64,000 nt of DNA, from positions 62,001 to 126,000 of the forward strand of contig JAUZNX010000010.1 of NCBI GenBank assembly GCA_030706745.1. Direction: 5' to 3'. Positions 54,175-61,696 of this stretch are shown here, piece by piece; position 1 is the first letter of the stretch, and every line of letters starts with the position of its first letter. The DNA is from Bacteroidota bacterium. GTDB taxonomy: Bacteria; Bacteroidota; Ignavibacteria; Palsa-1295. The notes below the pieces were generated by a model. It was not told where the DNA came from and made no database searches. It saw only the letters and a program-made list of their open reading frames with translations. The position numbers were made by a program, and so were the translations under genes.

Positions 54175-54791
54175 TTTGCCTCTTGCCCGGTCCGCCGCAA
54201 AATATACCGGCGCGTGATGAGCCGCAGCAGGGACCAGTTATCGTATGAGTAAACGACAGCGGATGCCACCGTCAGCAGCGTGATGGCGCTCATGAGCCAC
54301 ACCACAAGCCCGGAATCCAGAGTCATGTGCGCCTCCTGCGCGACTGCCGGTCCCAACGGACCCGTCTGCAGAAGCAGCAACAGAAGCACGGCAATGATAA
54401 ACGTCATCTGCCCGAAGGTCTTCACCTTTGCGAGATAACTCGTCTTCACATGAATGGAGACACCATCCGCGGCGGTGCGAAGCACGGTCATATACACATC
54501 GCGCGCAATGACCAGCACGACCATCCACAGAGGGACGTAGTCCTTCAAGGCGAAGGCAACGAGCGCGGCGCCGGTTAAGAATTTGTCGGCCAACGGGTCG
54601 AGAAACGCTCCAAGCGTAGAAGTCGTCTTCATCACACGGGCCAGGTGTCCATCCCACCAATCAGTCGCCGCCGCAACAGCAAAGACCGTAGCTGCCCAGC
54701 CGATCATGGGTGGCTCGACAAGCGCAAATAGCACGAAAAACACCACCGCAAGGGCGATTCGGAGAACGGTCAGTTGCGTTGGCAGGGTCAT
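54171..54791 (-). CDS. pgsA: CDP-diacylglycerol-glycerol-3-phosphate 3-phosphatidyltransferase
   Basis: Makes phosphatidylglycerol phosphate from CDP-diacylglycerol. The 206-residue membrane protein starts MTLPTQLTVLRIAL and carries the complete CDP-alcohol phosphotransferase signature D-x2-DG-x2-AR-x8-G-x3-D-x3-D in TDWWDGHLARVMKTTSTLG followed by AFLDPLAD. Several TM helices flank it. It begins the pgsA-pgpA-cinA group; its ATGA overlap with pgpA implies translational coupling. Confidence 0.95.
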   Translation of the reverse strand: MTLPTQLTVLRIALAVVFFVLFALVEPPMIGWAATVFAVAAATDWWDGHLARVMKTTSTLGAFLDPLADKFLTGAALVAFALKDYVPLWMVVLVIARDVYMTVLRTAADGVSIHVKTSYLAKVKTFGQMTFIIAVLLLLLLQTGPLGPAVAQEAHMTLDSGLVVWLMSAITLLTVASAVVYSYDNWSLLRLITRRYILRRTGQEAN

Positions 54792-54956
54792 TCGGTTCGG
54801 ACAACAAGGGTATCAGTGAGAGGGTTTAGGGTATAGTATGAGAAGTGTGGTCAATACATCCACACCTGTTAACTTGCCCTCGGAGCGAGCAATCCCACAG
54901 TCTCCCCCCTTTTCTTCGTAAATTGTAGTCTAAACAAGAGGCACCTATCGCCCGGG

Positions 54957-55028
54957 TGTATCGGCGAGCTCTACTCGCCGAGCCCTGGTGAGCGGCGCCA
55001 CGGGTCGGCGAGTGCAACTCGCCGGTAC
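54957..55028. repeat. Large imperfect palindrome (GTGTATCGGCG family)
   Basis: Outer arms GTGTATCGGCGAG and CTCGCCGGTACAC enclose two symmetrical hairpins, CGGCGAG-CTCT-ACTCGCCGA and TCGGCGAGT-GCAA-CTCGCCG, joined by a GC-rich centre (GAGCGGCGCC). The element ends 11 bases before the ATG of the truncated methyltransferase. It shares its end sequence with 19899-19977. Probably a non-autonomous palindromic repeat. Confidence 0.65.
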
Positions 55029-55039
55029 ACAACGTTACG

Positions 55040-55210
55040 ATGAACAAACTCTATTTCGGCGATAACCTCCACATCCTCCGCGAGCACATCAAGGATGAGA
55101 CGGTCGATTTGATTTATCTCGATCCGCCGTTTAATTCGAAGCGCGATTACTCCGTGCTCTTCAAGACACCGAAGGGACACGAAAGCGATGCGCGGATCAC
55201 CGCGTTCGAG
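55040..55210 (+). pseudogene. DNA methyltransferase, 5' fragment (disrupted)
   Basis: The first 57 codons encode the start of a site-specific beta-class N4/N6 DNA methyltransferase: MNKLYFGDNLHILREHI, then DLIYLDPPFNSKRDYSVLF with the DPPF catalytic motif, ending SDARITAFE. The frame then runs into the repeat arm of the transposase element and stops at 55306. Roughly 350 residues, including the AdoMet-binding F-x-G-x-G region, are missing; the C-terminal part resumes at 55900. The enzyme cannot be functional as it stands. Confidence 0.88.
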
Positions 55211-55899
55211 AGTCTAAGTCGCGGAGCGACGCAGTACCCGCAGCCCAGGGTGAAGCGAAGCGGAACCCTGGGTACGGAAAGCAAACTGAATTCTAAGCCC
55301 TGTTAAGGGCGTTGTTTAGCGCATGGCACAATCGTTCGGCCCGGTATACATCCACATCGTCTTCAGCACGAAGCATCGGGAGAGTCTTCTATCGAACGAC
55401 CTTCACACCGAATTCGCGAGATACATCACACCGATCCTCAAAGATTGCAAAGCCCGATTAATCACCGAAGGCGGAATGCCCGATCACGTTCATCTCCTGA
55501 TCGATCTCGGACGCGAATCGTCGGTTGCAGCGGTCTTGCGCGAAATCAAAGCGAAATCATCGGCGTGGTTACGGAAAAAGACAGGCAAGAGTTTTGGTCG
55601 GCAATCGGGGTATGGTGTGTTCAGCGTGAGTCCAAGTCATCTTCCGAATGTCATGAGTTATATCGAACATCAAGAGGAGCATCACCGGCACACGACATTC
55701 CAGGAGGAGTTCGAGGAGATGTTAAAGACCGCCGGTGTTGAATATGATCCGAAATGGTTGTGGCATGATGATGACGCCGAATAACATCGCCCTTTCAGGG
55801 CTATACAATTCAAATGCTATCGTTACCCAGGGTTCCGCTTCGCCGCAAGCGGCTACGCTGCACCCTGGGCTGCGAGTACTCCGTGGCTCCGCCACTCAG
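55210..55899 (+). mobile_element. RAYT/IS200-like element with REP-type inverted ends
   Basis: The transposase gene 55323-55784 is flanked by related inverted sequences. Left end (55210-55274): hairpin GTCGC-GGA-GCGAC, then CCCAGGGT...ACCCTGGG. Right end (55824-55899), in inverted orientation: CCCAGGGT...ACCCTGGG, then GTGGC-TCC-GCCAC. Each end is a pair of hairpins, the organisation of REP/BIME units mobilised by REP-associated tyrosine transposases. The element lies precisely between the two fragments of the methyltransferase gene. Confidence 0.8.
55323..55784 (+). CDS. Y1 transposase (IS200/REP-associated tyrosine transposase)
   Basis: Single-strand DNA transposase of 153 residues. The HUH metal-binding motif is in MPDHVHLLID, and the catalytic Tyr is in NVMSYIEHQEEHH, with further conserved features FSTKHRESLL at the N-terminus and the C-terminal YDPKWLW. 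Chemistry in this family is strand cleavage and joining through a 5'-phosphotyrosine at hairpin ends. The flanking inverted hairpin pairs fit a RAYT or a short IS200-like element. The reading frame is intact. Confidence 0.93.
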   Translation: MAQSFGPVYIHIVFSTKHRESLLSNDLHTEFARYITPILKDCKARLITEGGMPDHVHLLIDLGRESSVAAVLREIKAKSSAWLRKKTGKSFGRQSGYGVFSVSPSHLPNVMSYIEHQEEHHRHTTFQEEFEEMLKTAGVEYDPKWLWHDDDAE

Positions 55900-56493
55900 A
55901 CGCGCCGCATCGACATCACGCACCTCGCGATCACGCTCATCGAGAAGCGGATGAAGGAGGCATTCCCCGGCATCGTGTTCGAAGTCGAAGGGACGCCGAA
56001 GGATTTGGACGGCGCGCGCAATCTGGCCGTGCGCGATAAATACCAGTTCCAGTGGTGGGCCTGCTCGCTCGTCAACGCGCAACCCTATCAAGGCAAGAAA
56101 AAAGGCGCCGACTCCGGCATCGATGGACTCATCTTTTTCCACGACGATAAATCCGGGGCCAAGAAGATCGTCGTCTCGGTCAAGGGCGGCGAGAACGTGT
56201 CGGTTACTATGATCCGCGATTTGGGACACGTCATCGAACGCGAAAAAGCCGCAATGGGATTTTTCGTCACGCTCGCCGAGCCGACGCGCCCGATGACGCA
56301 GGAAGCCGTCTCCGCAGGATTCTACGACGAACCGCGCTTCGGCACCGAATACCCGAAGCTCCAAATCCTGACGATCGAAGGACTGATGAACGGCACCGAA
56401 CGCCCACGCTACCCGGATTTATCGCTCGGCCGCTCGACGTTTAAGAGAGCACAAGTGGAGGATGTGAGCGGGGAGCAGGGGAGGTTGCTATGA
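55900..56493 (+). pseudogene. DNA methyltransferase, 3' fragment
   Basis: Begins abruptly after the right repeat arm with TRRIDITHLAITLIEKRMKE, which in full-length relatives follows the DPFCGCGT/GIDxTHLAI segment of the methyltransferase. It continues with KDLDGARNLA, YQFQWWACSLVNAQPY, GADSGIDGLIFF (restriction-endonuclease-like C-terminal domain), IVVSVKGGENV and GLMNGTERPRYPDL. It ends with EDVSGEQGRLL, whose coding DNA is repeated at the end of the next gene. The frame is open from 55735 but that part is repeat DNA. Stop and next start overlap (ATGA). Confidence 0.88.
56456..56480 (+). repeat. 25-bp direct repeat, copy 1 (coupling tail)
   Basis: Identical to 57136-57160, 680 bp apart. 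It encodes EDVSGEQG at the C-terminus of the methyltransferase remnant and contains purine-rich GGGGAGCAGGG, which acts as a plausible ribosome-binding site for the next start, 10 bases on. Sequences after it are also similar (GAGGTTGCTATGA versus AGGGTTATTTTGA). Confidence 0.92.
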
Positions 56494-57173
56494 ATCCCTA
56501 CATTCCAATTCTTGGCTCGGTAATAACAGCAGCGGCAGCTTGGTTCGCAATCACAAGACGAATTCGATACTCAGTGCTTCATGAGAAAAGAGCCCAAGTA
56601 TTGGAACACGTCTACGCCAACGCACTTGAATTAAGTGATTCAATGCGGATGCTCGGGTACGATTGGATTTCGAACGAAGACCTGAGGAAACAACTCGAGA
56701 TGATTCGCGGCGCGAAAGAGAAGATTACATTGCAACAAAAAGACGCACTTTACCTGAATAGACGCACGTCTCAAATACTTTTTCAACTGCAATTTCATGC
56801 TATGGCGCTATGCTTCGAGTTCGATGATGCAATGTGGCCTAGTAAGCCGGTTTCAGAAGGAGGCGGCTGGCGAACACAAAATGAAGTTGAGGTAGGCATT
56901 GCAAAAGTCCGCAAGGATGCCGAAGTCATACTTAAGTACCAAATGCCAAAGTTGATGGATAACCTAAAATATGAATTTCAAAAACTCCTTGGTGTCGAGT
57001 CGAAGACATCAAGAATGGCATACGCCTTCTTAGACCTCATGCGACTCAGAATTCATCGATTCAAATTCAAAGCTGGAAAGCTGCCACGTCTATTTGCATA
57101 TTCGCATGACAAGGTAACGAAAACAAGTGCACCTATGGAGGATGTGAGCGGGGAGCAGGGAGGGTTATTTTGA
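56490..57173 (+). CDS. Single-pass membrane protein of unknown function
   Basis: A 227-residue protein that I do not recognise. One N-terminal hydrophobic segment (about residues 5-21: IPILGSVITAAAAWFAI) is followed by a long, mostly helical and charged cytoplasmic or periplasmic domain; the basic residues right after the helix (TRRIRY) favour a cytoplasmic body. The C-terminus EDVSGEQGGLF duplicates the tail of the upstream methyltransferase fragment at DNA level. The gene overlaps both neighbours: ATGA with the fragment, TTGA with the cyclase-like gene. Base composition is more A+T-rich than the housekeeping parts of the window. The context suggests an effector or sensor of a small accessory system. 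Confidence 0.75.
   Translation: MNPYIPILGSVITAAAAWFAITRRIRYSVLHEKRAQVLEHVYANALELSDSMRMLGYDWISNEDLRKQLEMIRGAKEKITLQQKDALYLNRRTSQILFQLQFHAMALCFEFDDAMWPSKPVSEGGGWRTQNEVEVGIAKVRKDAEVILKYQMPKLMDNLKYEFQKLLGVESKTSRMAYAFLDLMRLRIHRFKFKAGKLPRLFAYSHDKVTKTSAPMEDVSGEQGGLF
57136..57160 (+). repeat. 25-bp direct repeat, copy 2 (coupling tail)
   Basis: Second copy of the 56456-56480 sequence, again at the extreme 3' end of a gene and again directly before a stop/start overlap. The two copies bracket the membrane protein gene, which looks like a cassette inserted or duplicated at this site. Confidence 0.92.
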
Positions 57174-57925
57174 AAGCAGTTCAGGAACATCAGTCAGAAC
57201 CCAAGAGACGGCTAATAACCTATGATGATAGAGTTGTCGCCTTTATGGATATTCTCGGATTTCAAAGTCTCGTTCCTCATGATAATGAAGGTGCCGACCG
57301 CCTTGCAACGGCCCTCTTAGCAGCCCAGGGCATTTTCGCTCCATTAAGAGCCGCTGGAGAAACAAAAAGGAACGCAGGTCGCACAGTGACGCATTTTTCC
57401 GACTCTATCGTTCTTTCATTTAAGGAGAACGAAAAGAGTGGTGTGTATTATAATCTTCTTCTTATTCTCCATCTTCATATTAGGCTTATTGAACTTGATA
57501 TTCTGGTTAGAGGTGGTATCGCAATCGGCAAGGTGGTCCACAATGGGAATCTTCTATTCGGGCCCGCAATGAACGACGCGTATTTGCTGGAAAAAAATGC
57601 AGCTCTGTATCCGAGAATAATCGTGACTCCTGATATCTTCTCTTTGGCAAGAAAGCACCACGCAGACCATCTTAACAGCGCGGACGAGGAAATGGCCGTT
57701 CATGATATTGTTAAGAAGGACGCTGACGGAATGTTCTATATCGATTACTTCGATGGAGCTGCCAGTGAGGTGGAGCACAATACGTTTTACGGTTATAAGC
57801 TTAGAGAAATAATTAGGTTGGGCTTGAACTCTAATCGAGTCGATCTTCAAGTAAAGTACATGTGGATGCGCGAAAAGTTCAACGACTCAATCTGGGTAAT
57901 CAGGTTCAAGCTTCCACCTCTGTGA
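57170..57925 (+). CDS. Class III nucleotide-cyclase-like protein
   Basis: A 251-residue soluble protein with the layout of class III cyclase homology domains. FMDILGF (Asp27) matches the first metal site, HFSDSIVLSF (Asp78) the second, and LVRGGIAIGKVVHNGNLLFG (113-131) with AMNDAYLLEKNAALYPRIIV the RxGIxxGxV...N.A..LE..A.P motif of cyclases. Asn135 is kept, but the transition-state Arg four residues later is Leu139, so cyclase activity is not assured. Translation starts at TTG 57170 overlapping the upstream stop, behind GGGGAGCAGGGAGG. Standalone proteins of this kind are widespread and uncharacterised. The position after a membrane protein recalls cyclase-effector defence pairs such as Pycsar; this is inference. 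Confidence 0.75.
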   Translation: MKAVQEHQSEPKRRLITYDDRVVAFMDILGFQSLVPHDNEGADRLATALLAAQGIFAPLRAAGETKRNAGRTVTHFSDSIVLSFKENEKSGVYYNLLLILHLHIRLIELDILVRGGIAIGKVVHNGNLLFGPAMNDAYLLEKNAALYPRIIVTPDIFSLARKHHADHLNSADEEMAVHDIVKKDADGMFYIDYFDGAASEVEHNTFYGYKLREIIRLGLNSNRVDLQVKYMWMREKFNDSIWVIRFKLPPL

Positions 57926-57942
57926 CTTTATGATGAATCAAG

Positions 57943-58524
57943 ATGCCCAGAATCACCCTTGAGAGCATTCCGAAGCTTGATGCAGCCATTCGCCAAACAG
58001 AAGCTGCGATTGATCTGTACTTCTTGGACTATGATCCGTGTGCTACCCATACGCTTGCATTTGCTGCGTATGGTATTCTCCGCGATCTCAACGCCAAGGA
58101 TAATCAGATAGACCTCTATAGCGAATTTGAATGGGCGAAAGACGAGGAAGAGCGACAGAAACTGAAAGTAGCTTCGCGTCGCGCTGCCAACTTCTTCAAG
58201 CATTCCGATCGCACAGGAGACAAAGACGATTCATGGGTTGAACTCAATTCGAGATTCACAGAGATGTTCATCTACGATTGCTGCAGAGCTTATGCTTCTC
58301 GGTCACGCTCGACCCAAAGGTTGGCAATGTTCGCAGCATGGTTTCTTGCCCACAACTTGGACGTCGAGTCAATCTCAGAGATTCCTAAGGAAGCTATCGC
58401 AAGGATACTAGACGAGTACAAATCGGATGAAGGCAGAAGATTCTATTACGATCATATTGCAAGAATGGATAATCCACTTATGGCCGTTCACGATGTGAAA
58501 AGCCTCCTCACTTCAAAAGCTTGA
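57943..58524 (+). CDS. Helical hypothetical protein with an R-x6-H motif
   Basis: A 193-residue, mostly helical soluble protein belonging to an uncharacterised family I recall from other bacteria (LYFLDYDPCATHTLAFAAYGILRD and RRAANFFKHSDR are its hallmarks). R80-x6-H87 in RRAANFFKH resembles the catalytic motif of HEPN ribonucleases in spacing only; the polar residue normally after the Arg is absent, so this is weak. It follows the cyclase-like gene by 17 bases on the same strand and probably belongs to the same transcript. It ends at a long non-coding region. Confidence 0.7.
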   Translation: MPRITLESIPKLDAAIRQTEAAIDLYFLDYDPCATHTLAFAAYGILRDLNAKDNQIDLYSEFEWAKDEEERQKLKVASRRAANFFKHSDRTGDKDDSWVELNSRFTEMFIYDCCRAYASRSRSTQRLAMFAAWFLAHNLDVESISEIPKEAIARILDEYKSDEGRRFYYDHIARMDNPLMAVHDVKSLLTSKA

Positions 58525-58663
58525 ACTTCAGGTAGTGTTTTACTTCCTGCCGCGCACAGGTGTCCTCTCCCTTCGTCCTCCGCGTCAGGTGTGTTCGCGT
58601 GCAACCAAACCCACACGCGGCCCTTCGGCACGCTCCCGGCGCGGCGGGCAGGCGGGTGTGGGA

Positions 58664-58720
58664 CATGCTTTAGCTTGTCCCTGGCTGCCGCCCACTGGTA
58701 TCAGCGCAAGCTAAAGCATG
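58664..58720. repeat. Perfect 14-bp inverted repeat (CATGCTTTAGCTTG)
   Basis: CATGCTTTAGCTTG at 58664-58677 and its exact complement CAAGCTAAAGCATG at 58707-58720. The left arm also forms a local stem GGACA...TGTCC. Same 14-mer as at 8923-8936. Confidence 0.8.
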
Positions 58721-58857
58721 CGCTACACCGCGGCGGCATGCCTTTTCTAAAAAGAAACAGGTGCCCGTATGATTAATTCTTCGATCGCCTCTTGGCTTCC
58801 TGATTTAGCGTCCCGTATATTCAACTGAGGGTTGATAGGCACCCTTTCTGGGGAAAA

Positions 58858-58885
58858 GATGAAATATGAAGTATGAAAGATGAAG
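58858..58885 (+). repeat. Heptamer repeat GATGAAA/TATGAAG
   Basis: Four 7-bp units: GATGAAA, TATGAAG, TATGAAA, GATGAAG. Closely related to the array at 59133-59160. Confidence 0.75.
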
Positions 58886-59132
58886 CGAGGGTGCCGCAAT
58901 TTGCTCATTGACAACTTAGGCGCGTCGTCCCCGCAGTTGCGCACCGGGTCGATCTAAAAGATCGATTGCACAGCCGAGAACGGCTGTTCCACTGATTAGC
59001 GATTACGGTTTGGGCAACGGTCAGGACGTGCGCGGCACGTCCCTACGATTATTTGCAGAATTCATCGAAAATATGCGATGCCGGAGGTATCGAACAACGT
59101 TATATTAGGTGGAGGGGGGTCTCTCGGGAAAA

Positions 59133-59160
59133 TATGAAATATGAAGTATGAAATATGAAA
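59133..59160 (+). repeat. Heptamer repeat TATGAAA
   Basis: Four 7-bp units: TATGAAA, TATGAAG, TATGAAA, TATGAAA, non-coding. Confidence 0.8.
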
Positions 59161-59387
59161 TTGGCTCTTTTCAATCAAGAAGCATGGTTGGCCAGGTGAC
59201 ACCGTAGCTCGTTCATGAATATTTTCCGAAAACGCAATATAAAATTATATAGCGTGTCTGATGGCACAGTGAGTGAGAATCGCGAGAAAGGAGAGGGCGT
59301 TCATTAAATGACAATTCAAAAGAGAGAATTAAAGCACTACTTTAACTTTGGGCACCTATTTCAATAGGCAAACAACCCTCGGTTGAA

Positions 59388-60662
59388 TCAGACTGGATTC
59401 TTTCGGAGTCTTGCCGCGAAGAATCCGTCCATGTTCTGGGTATCGGGGCGAGTGCGAAGGACTTCCTCGATCTGGAATTCGGGATGCTGCTGGGTGAACC
59501 ACTCCATCTGCTGCTCCCCTTCTTCCTGGAGCACAGAGCATGTCGCAAAGACGAGCGCGCCACCCAGTTTGACGAATGCTGCGTGGTCATCCAGGATACT
59601 GCGCTGCTTGGCGACGAGTTCGGAGAGCATCTGCTCGGTGAGCAGCCACTTGATGCCGGGATTACGCCTGAGCGTGCCGGTGCCAGTGCAAGGAGCATCG
59701 ACCAGAACAAGATCGAACCAGCCAAGCTTCTCGGGACCGAGCCACTTTTCGCGATCGTCCGGAAATACGAGACGAATATTTTGCGCTCCGGCCCGACGAG
59801 AGCGGCGCTTGAGTTCTTCGAGCTTGTACGGATCGATATCGGCAGCGAAGATTTCGCCGTGGTTCTTCATCAGCGCGGCAAGGTGCAAAGTCTTGCCGCC
59901 AGCACCGGCGCAAGCATCGAGCGCTTTGATCGCGGTCTTGCGAATGTGCGCCATCGGCACGACGAGCTGGCTGGCTTCATCCTGGACTTCGAAGGCACCA
60001 CGCGTGAACGACTTGAGTCCGAAGACATTGACACGCTTCTCGAGCTTCAGTGCCTCGCTGGCAATGTCGGATCGCTCAGAGGGGATGCCTTCCTCTTCCA
60101 TTTCGGAGATAAGCGACTCGCGATCGGTGATCAGGGTATTCGTCCGCAGCCAAAGCGGGGACGAGCCATTCAAAGCTGTGAGGATGGGCTCCGTGTCATT
60201 GCCATACTCTGCGCGAAGGCGAGTGACGAACCACGTTGGGAATGAGTGGAGCGTGGCAAGCCGCTCATCATCGGTCAGCGCAGCCAGGCGAGTGTTTTCG
60301 CGAGCGCGATCGGCAAGGGCTTCGGCGTCTGGAAGTGAAAGCTTCTCGCCATCCTTGAGTGCATCGAAGAAATCAACCACTTCTTGCGCAGGATGGCCAT
60401 CAATGGCGATCAGGTACGCGGCAACCGATTTCGAAGCGGTCAGCTCCTTATCCTCGAAGCAATCCCGGACGAGGGCATCCAGGCGCAGCCAATGCTTGAC
60501 GGCACCGAAGAAGTGATCGGCAATAAAGCGCCTGTCACGAGCACCAAGATAACGGCGATCGTGAAAGAAGGCGCGAATGACGGCATCGGCCGGAACGAGT
60601 GGATTCTTCCGAAATTTCGCGAAGACTTCCGTAGTATGGCCAACAAGGCTGGAGGTATGCAT
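59388..60662 (-). CDS. rsmB: RsmB/NOP2-family rRNA (cytosine-C5) methyltransferase
   Basis: AdoMet-dependent 5-methylcytosine RNA methyltransferase of 424 residues. The N-terminal 150 residues are a NusB-like helical domain, as in RsmB. The catalytic part has DACAGAGGKTLHLAALM (AdoMet loop), VLVDAPCTGTGTLRRNPGIKW (motif IV with PC) and VFATCSVLQEEGEQQM (motif VI TCS with the catalytic Cys). It is last in the uvrC-tsaD-rsmB run; its ATG shares a base with the tsaD stop (TAATG). The gene symbol is by family resemblance; the exact target position in 16S rRNA is not proven. Confidence 0.9.
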   Translation of the reverse strand: MHTSSLVGHTTEVFAKFRKNPLVPADAVIRAFFHDRRYLGARDRRFIADHFFGAVKHWLRLDALVRDCFEDKELTASKSVAAYLIAIDGHPAQEVVDFFDALKDGEKLSLPDAEALADRARENTRLAALTDDERLATLHSFPTWFVTRLRAEYGNDTEPILTALNGSSPLWLRTNTLITDRESLISEMEEEGIPSERSDIASEALKLEKRVNVFGLKSFTRGAFEVQDEASQLVVPMAHIRKTAIKALDACAGAGGKTLHLAALMKNHGEIFAADIDPYKLEELKRRSRRAGAQNIRLVFPDDREKWLGPEKLGWFDLVLVDAPCTGTGTLRRNPGIKWLLTEQMLSELVAKQRSILDDHAAFVKLGGALVFATCSVLQEEGEQQMEWFTQQHPEFQIEEVLRTRPDTQNMDGFFAARLRKNPV

Positions 60663-61696
60663 TATATGTTAATAGACGTTCGGCGCGCTAGTGGTTGTCG
60701 TGGCATGGCGACCAGCGTGAAATCACTCGAGTGCCCTCGCGCAAGCTTGAGTGCGCCGAGCATCGCGATCATTGCGGCATTATCTGTCGAAAATAATGGT
60801 CGCGGCGCAAAGAATCGCATCCCATGGCGCTGGCACTCCTTCTGGAACCGCTCGCGTAGTTCCGAGTTGGCGCTAACGCCGCCGGCGCAAATAATGTCAC
60901 GGACTTCCAGGCGATCGGCGGAATCGACCGTTTTTGTCGCCAATACGTCGACGACTGCTCGCTGGAATGAGGCCGCAATATCGGGAATGGTATACGATTC
61001 TTCAGAATGTTTTTTTAGCCAATTCGACACGGATGTCTTAATCCCGCTGAAGCTAAAATCATGATTGCCTTCCTCCATCATCGCTCGCGGAAAACGGATA
61101 AAGTTGGGATTGCCATCACGCGCGAGTTTGTCGATTTCGGGACCGGCAGGATACGCGAGTCCCAGGAGCTTTCCAACCTTATCGAATGCTTCGCCGGCAG
61201 CATCATCGAGTGTCTCGCCAATGAGTTCGTACTCGCCAATGTCCTTGACGAGCACGAGCATCGTGTGTCCACCGGACACGATGAGCGCGACAAACGGAAT
61301 ATCGGGATGATTCTGTTCGAGCAAAACACTGAACACGTGTGCCTCGATATGATGCACGCCAATAAGCGGCACCCCGAGCCCGATTGCGAGCCCTTTCGCG
61401 ACACTGAGTCCAACGAGGAGCGACCCCATAAGGCCTGGGGCGTACGTCACGGCCACCGCGTCCAATTCGGAAGCGGAAATATTCGCTTGGCGAAGGGCTT
61501 CTCGAATGATCGGCAATGCCGAGCGAACGTGAGCCCGCGACGCCAACTCTGGAACAACCCCGCCAAACCGCTCATGGAAAAACTGCGAGGAAACCACAAC
61601 TGACGCCAGTTCGCCATTTCTAAGCACTGCGGCACTGGTTTCATCGCAAGACGATTCGATACCGAGAACAGTACCATTCATGGGAAGCGAGATCAT
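60662..61696 (-). CDS. tsaD: tRNA threonylcarbamoyladenosine transferase
   Basis: Transfers the threonylcarbamoyl group to A37 of ANN-decoding tRNAs together with TsaB/TsaE. The 344 residues carry GIESSCDETSAAVL at the N-terminus, the metal site GVHHIEAHVFSVL, VSGGHTMLVLV, GEAFDKVGKLLGL, GGVSANSELR and STDNAAMIAMLG, a complete set for TsaD/Kae1. It overlaps uvrC by four bases (ATGA) and rsmB by one, so it is translated in a coupled chain. Confidence 0.97.
   Translation of the reverse strand: MISLPMNGTVLGIESSCDETSAAVLRNGELASVVVSSQFFHERFGGVVPELASRAHVRSALPIIREALRQANISASELDAVAVTYAPGLMGSLLVGLSVAKGLAIGLGVPLIGVHHIEAHVFSVLLEQNHPDIPFVALIVSGGHTMLVLVKDIGEYELIGETLDDAAGEAFDKVGKLLGLAYPAGPEIDKLARDGNPNFIRFPRAMMEEGNHDFSFSGIKTSVSNWLKKHSEESYTIPDIAASFQRAVVDVLATKTVDSADRLEVRDIICAGGVSANSELRERFQKECQRHGMRFFAPRPLFSTDNAAMIAMLGALKLARGHSSDFTLVAMPRQPLARRTSINI

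Larger units (their letters stand above)
58525..59387. other. 863-base non-coding region rich in hairpins and simple repeats
   Basis: No supported gene. From left: a GC-rich stretch, the CATGCTTTAGCTTG inverted pair (58664-58720), a heptamer repeat (58858-58885), and three consecutive perfect hairpins at about 58947-59043 (TCGATC-TAAAA-GATCGA, CAGCCG-AGAA-CGGCTG, GGACGTG-CGCG-GCACGTCC). A second heptamer repeat (59133-59160) and an A+T-rich segment to the end of the convergent rsmB-like gene follow. It looks like a landing zone for small repeats at the island edge. Confidence 0.7.

Noticed and set aside
58747-58944. 65-codon minus ORF in the long non-coding region
   Set aside because: Spans repeat and hairpin DNA, has no good start context, and its translation is not protein-like.
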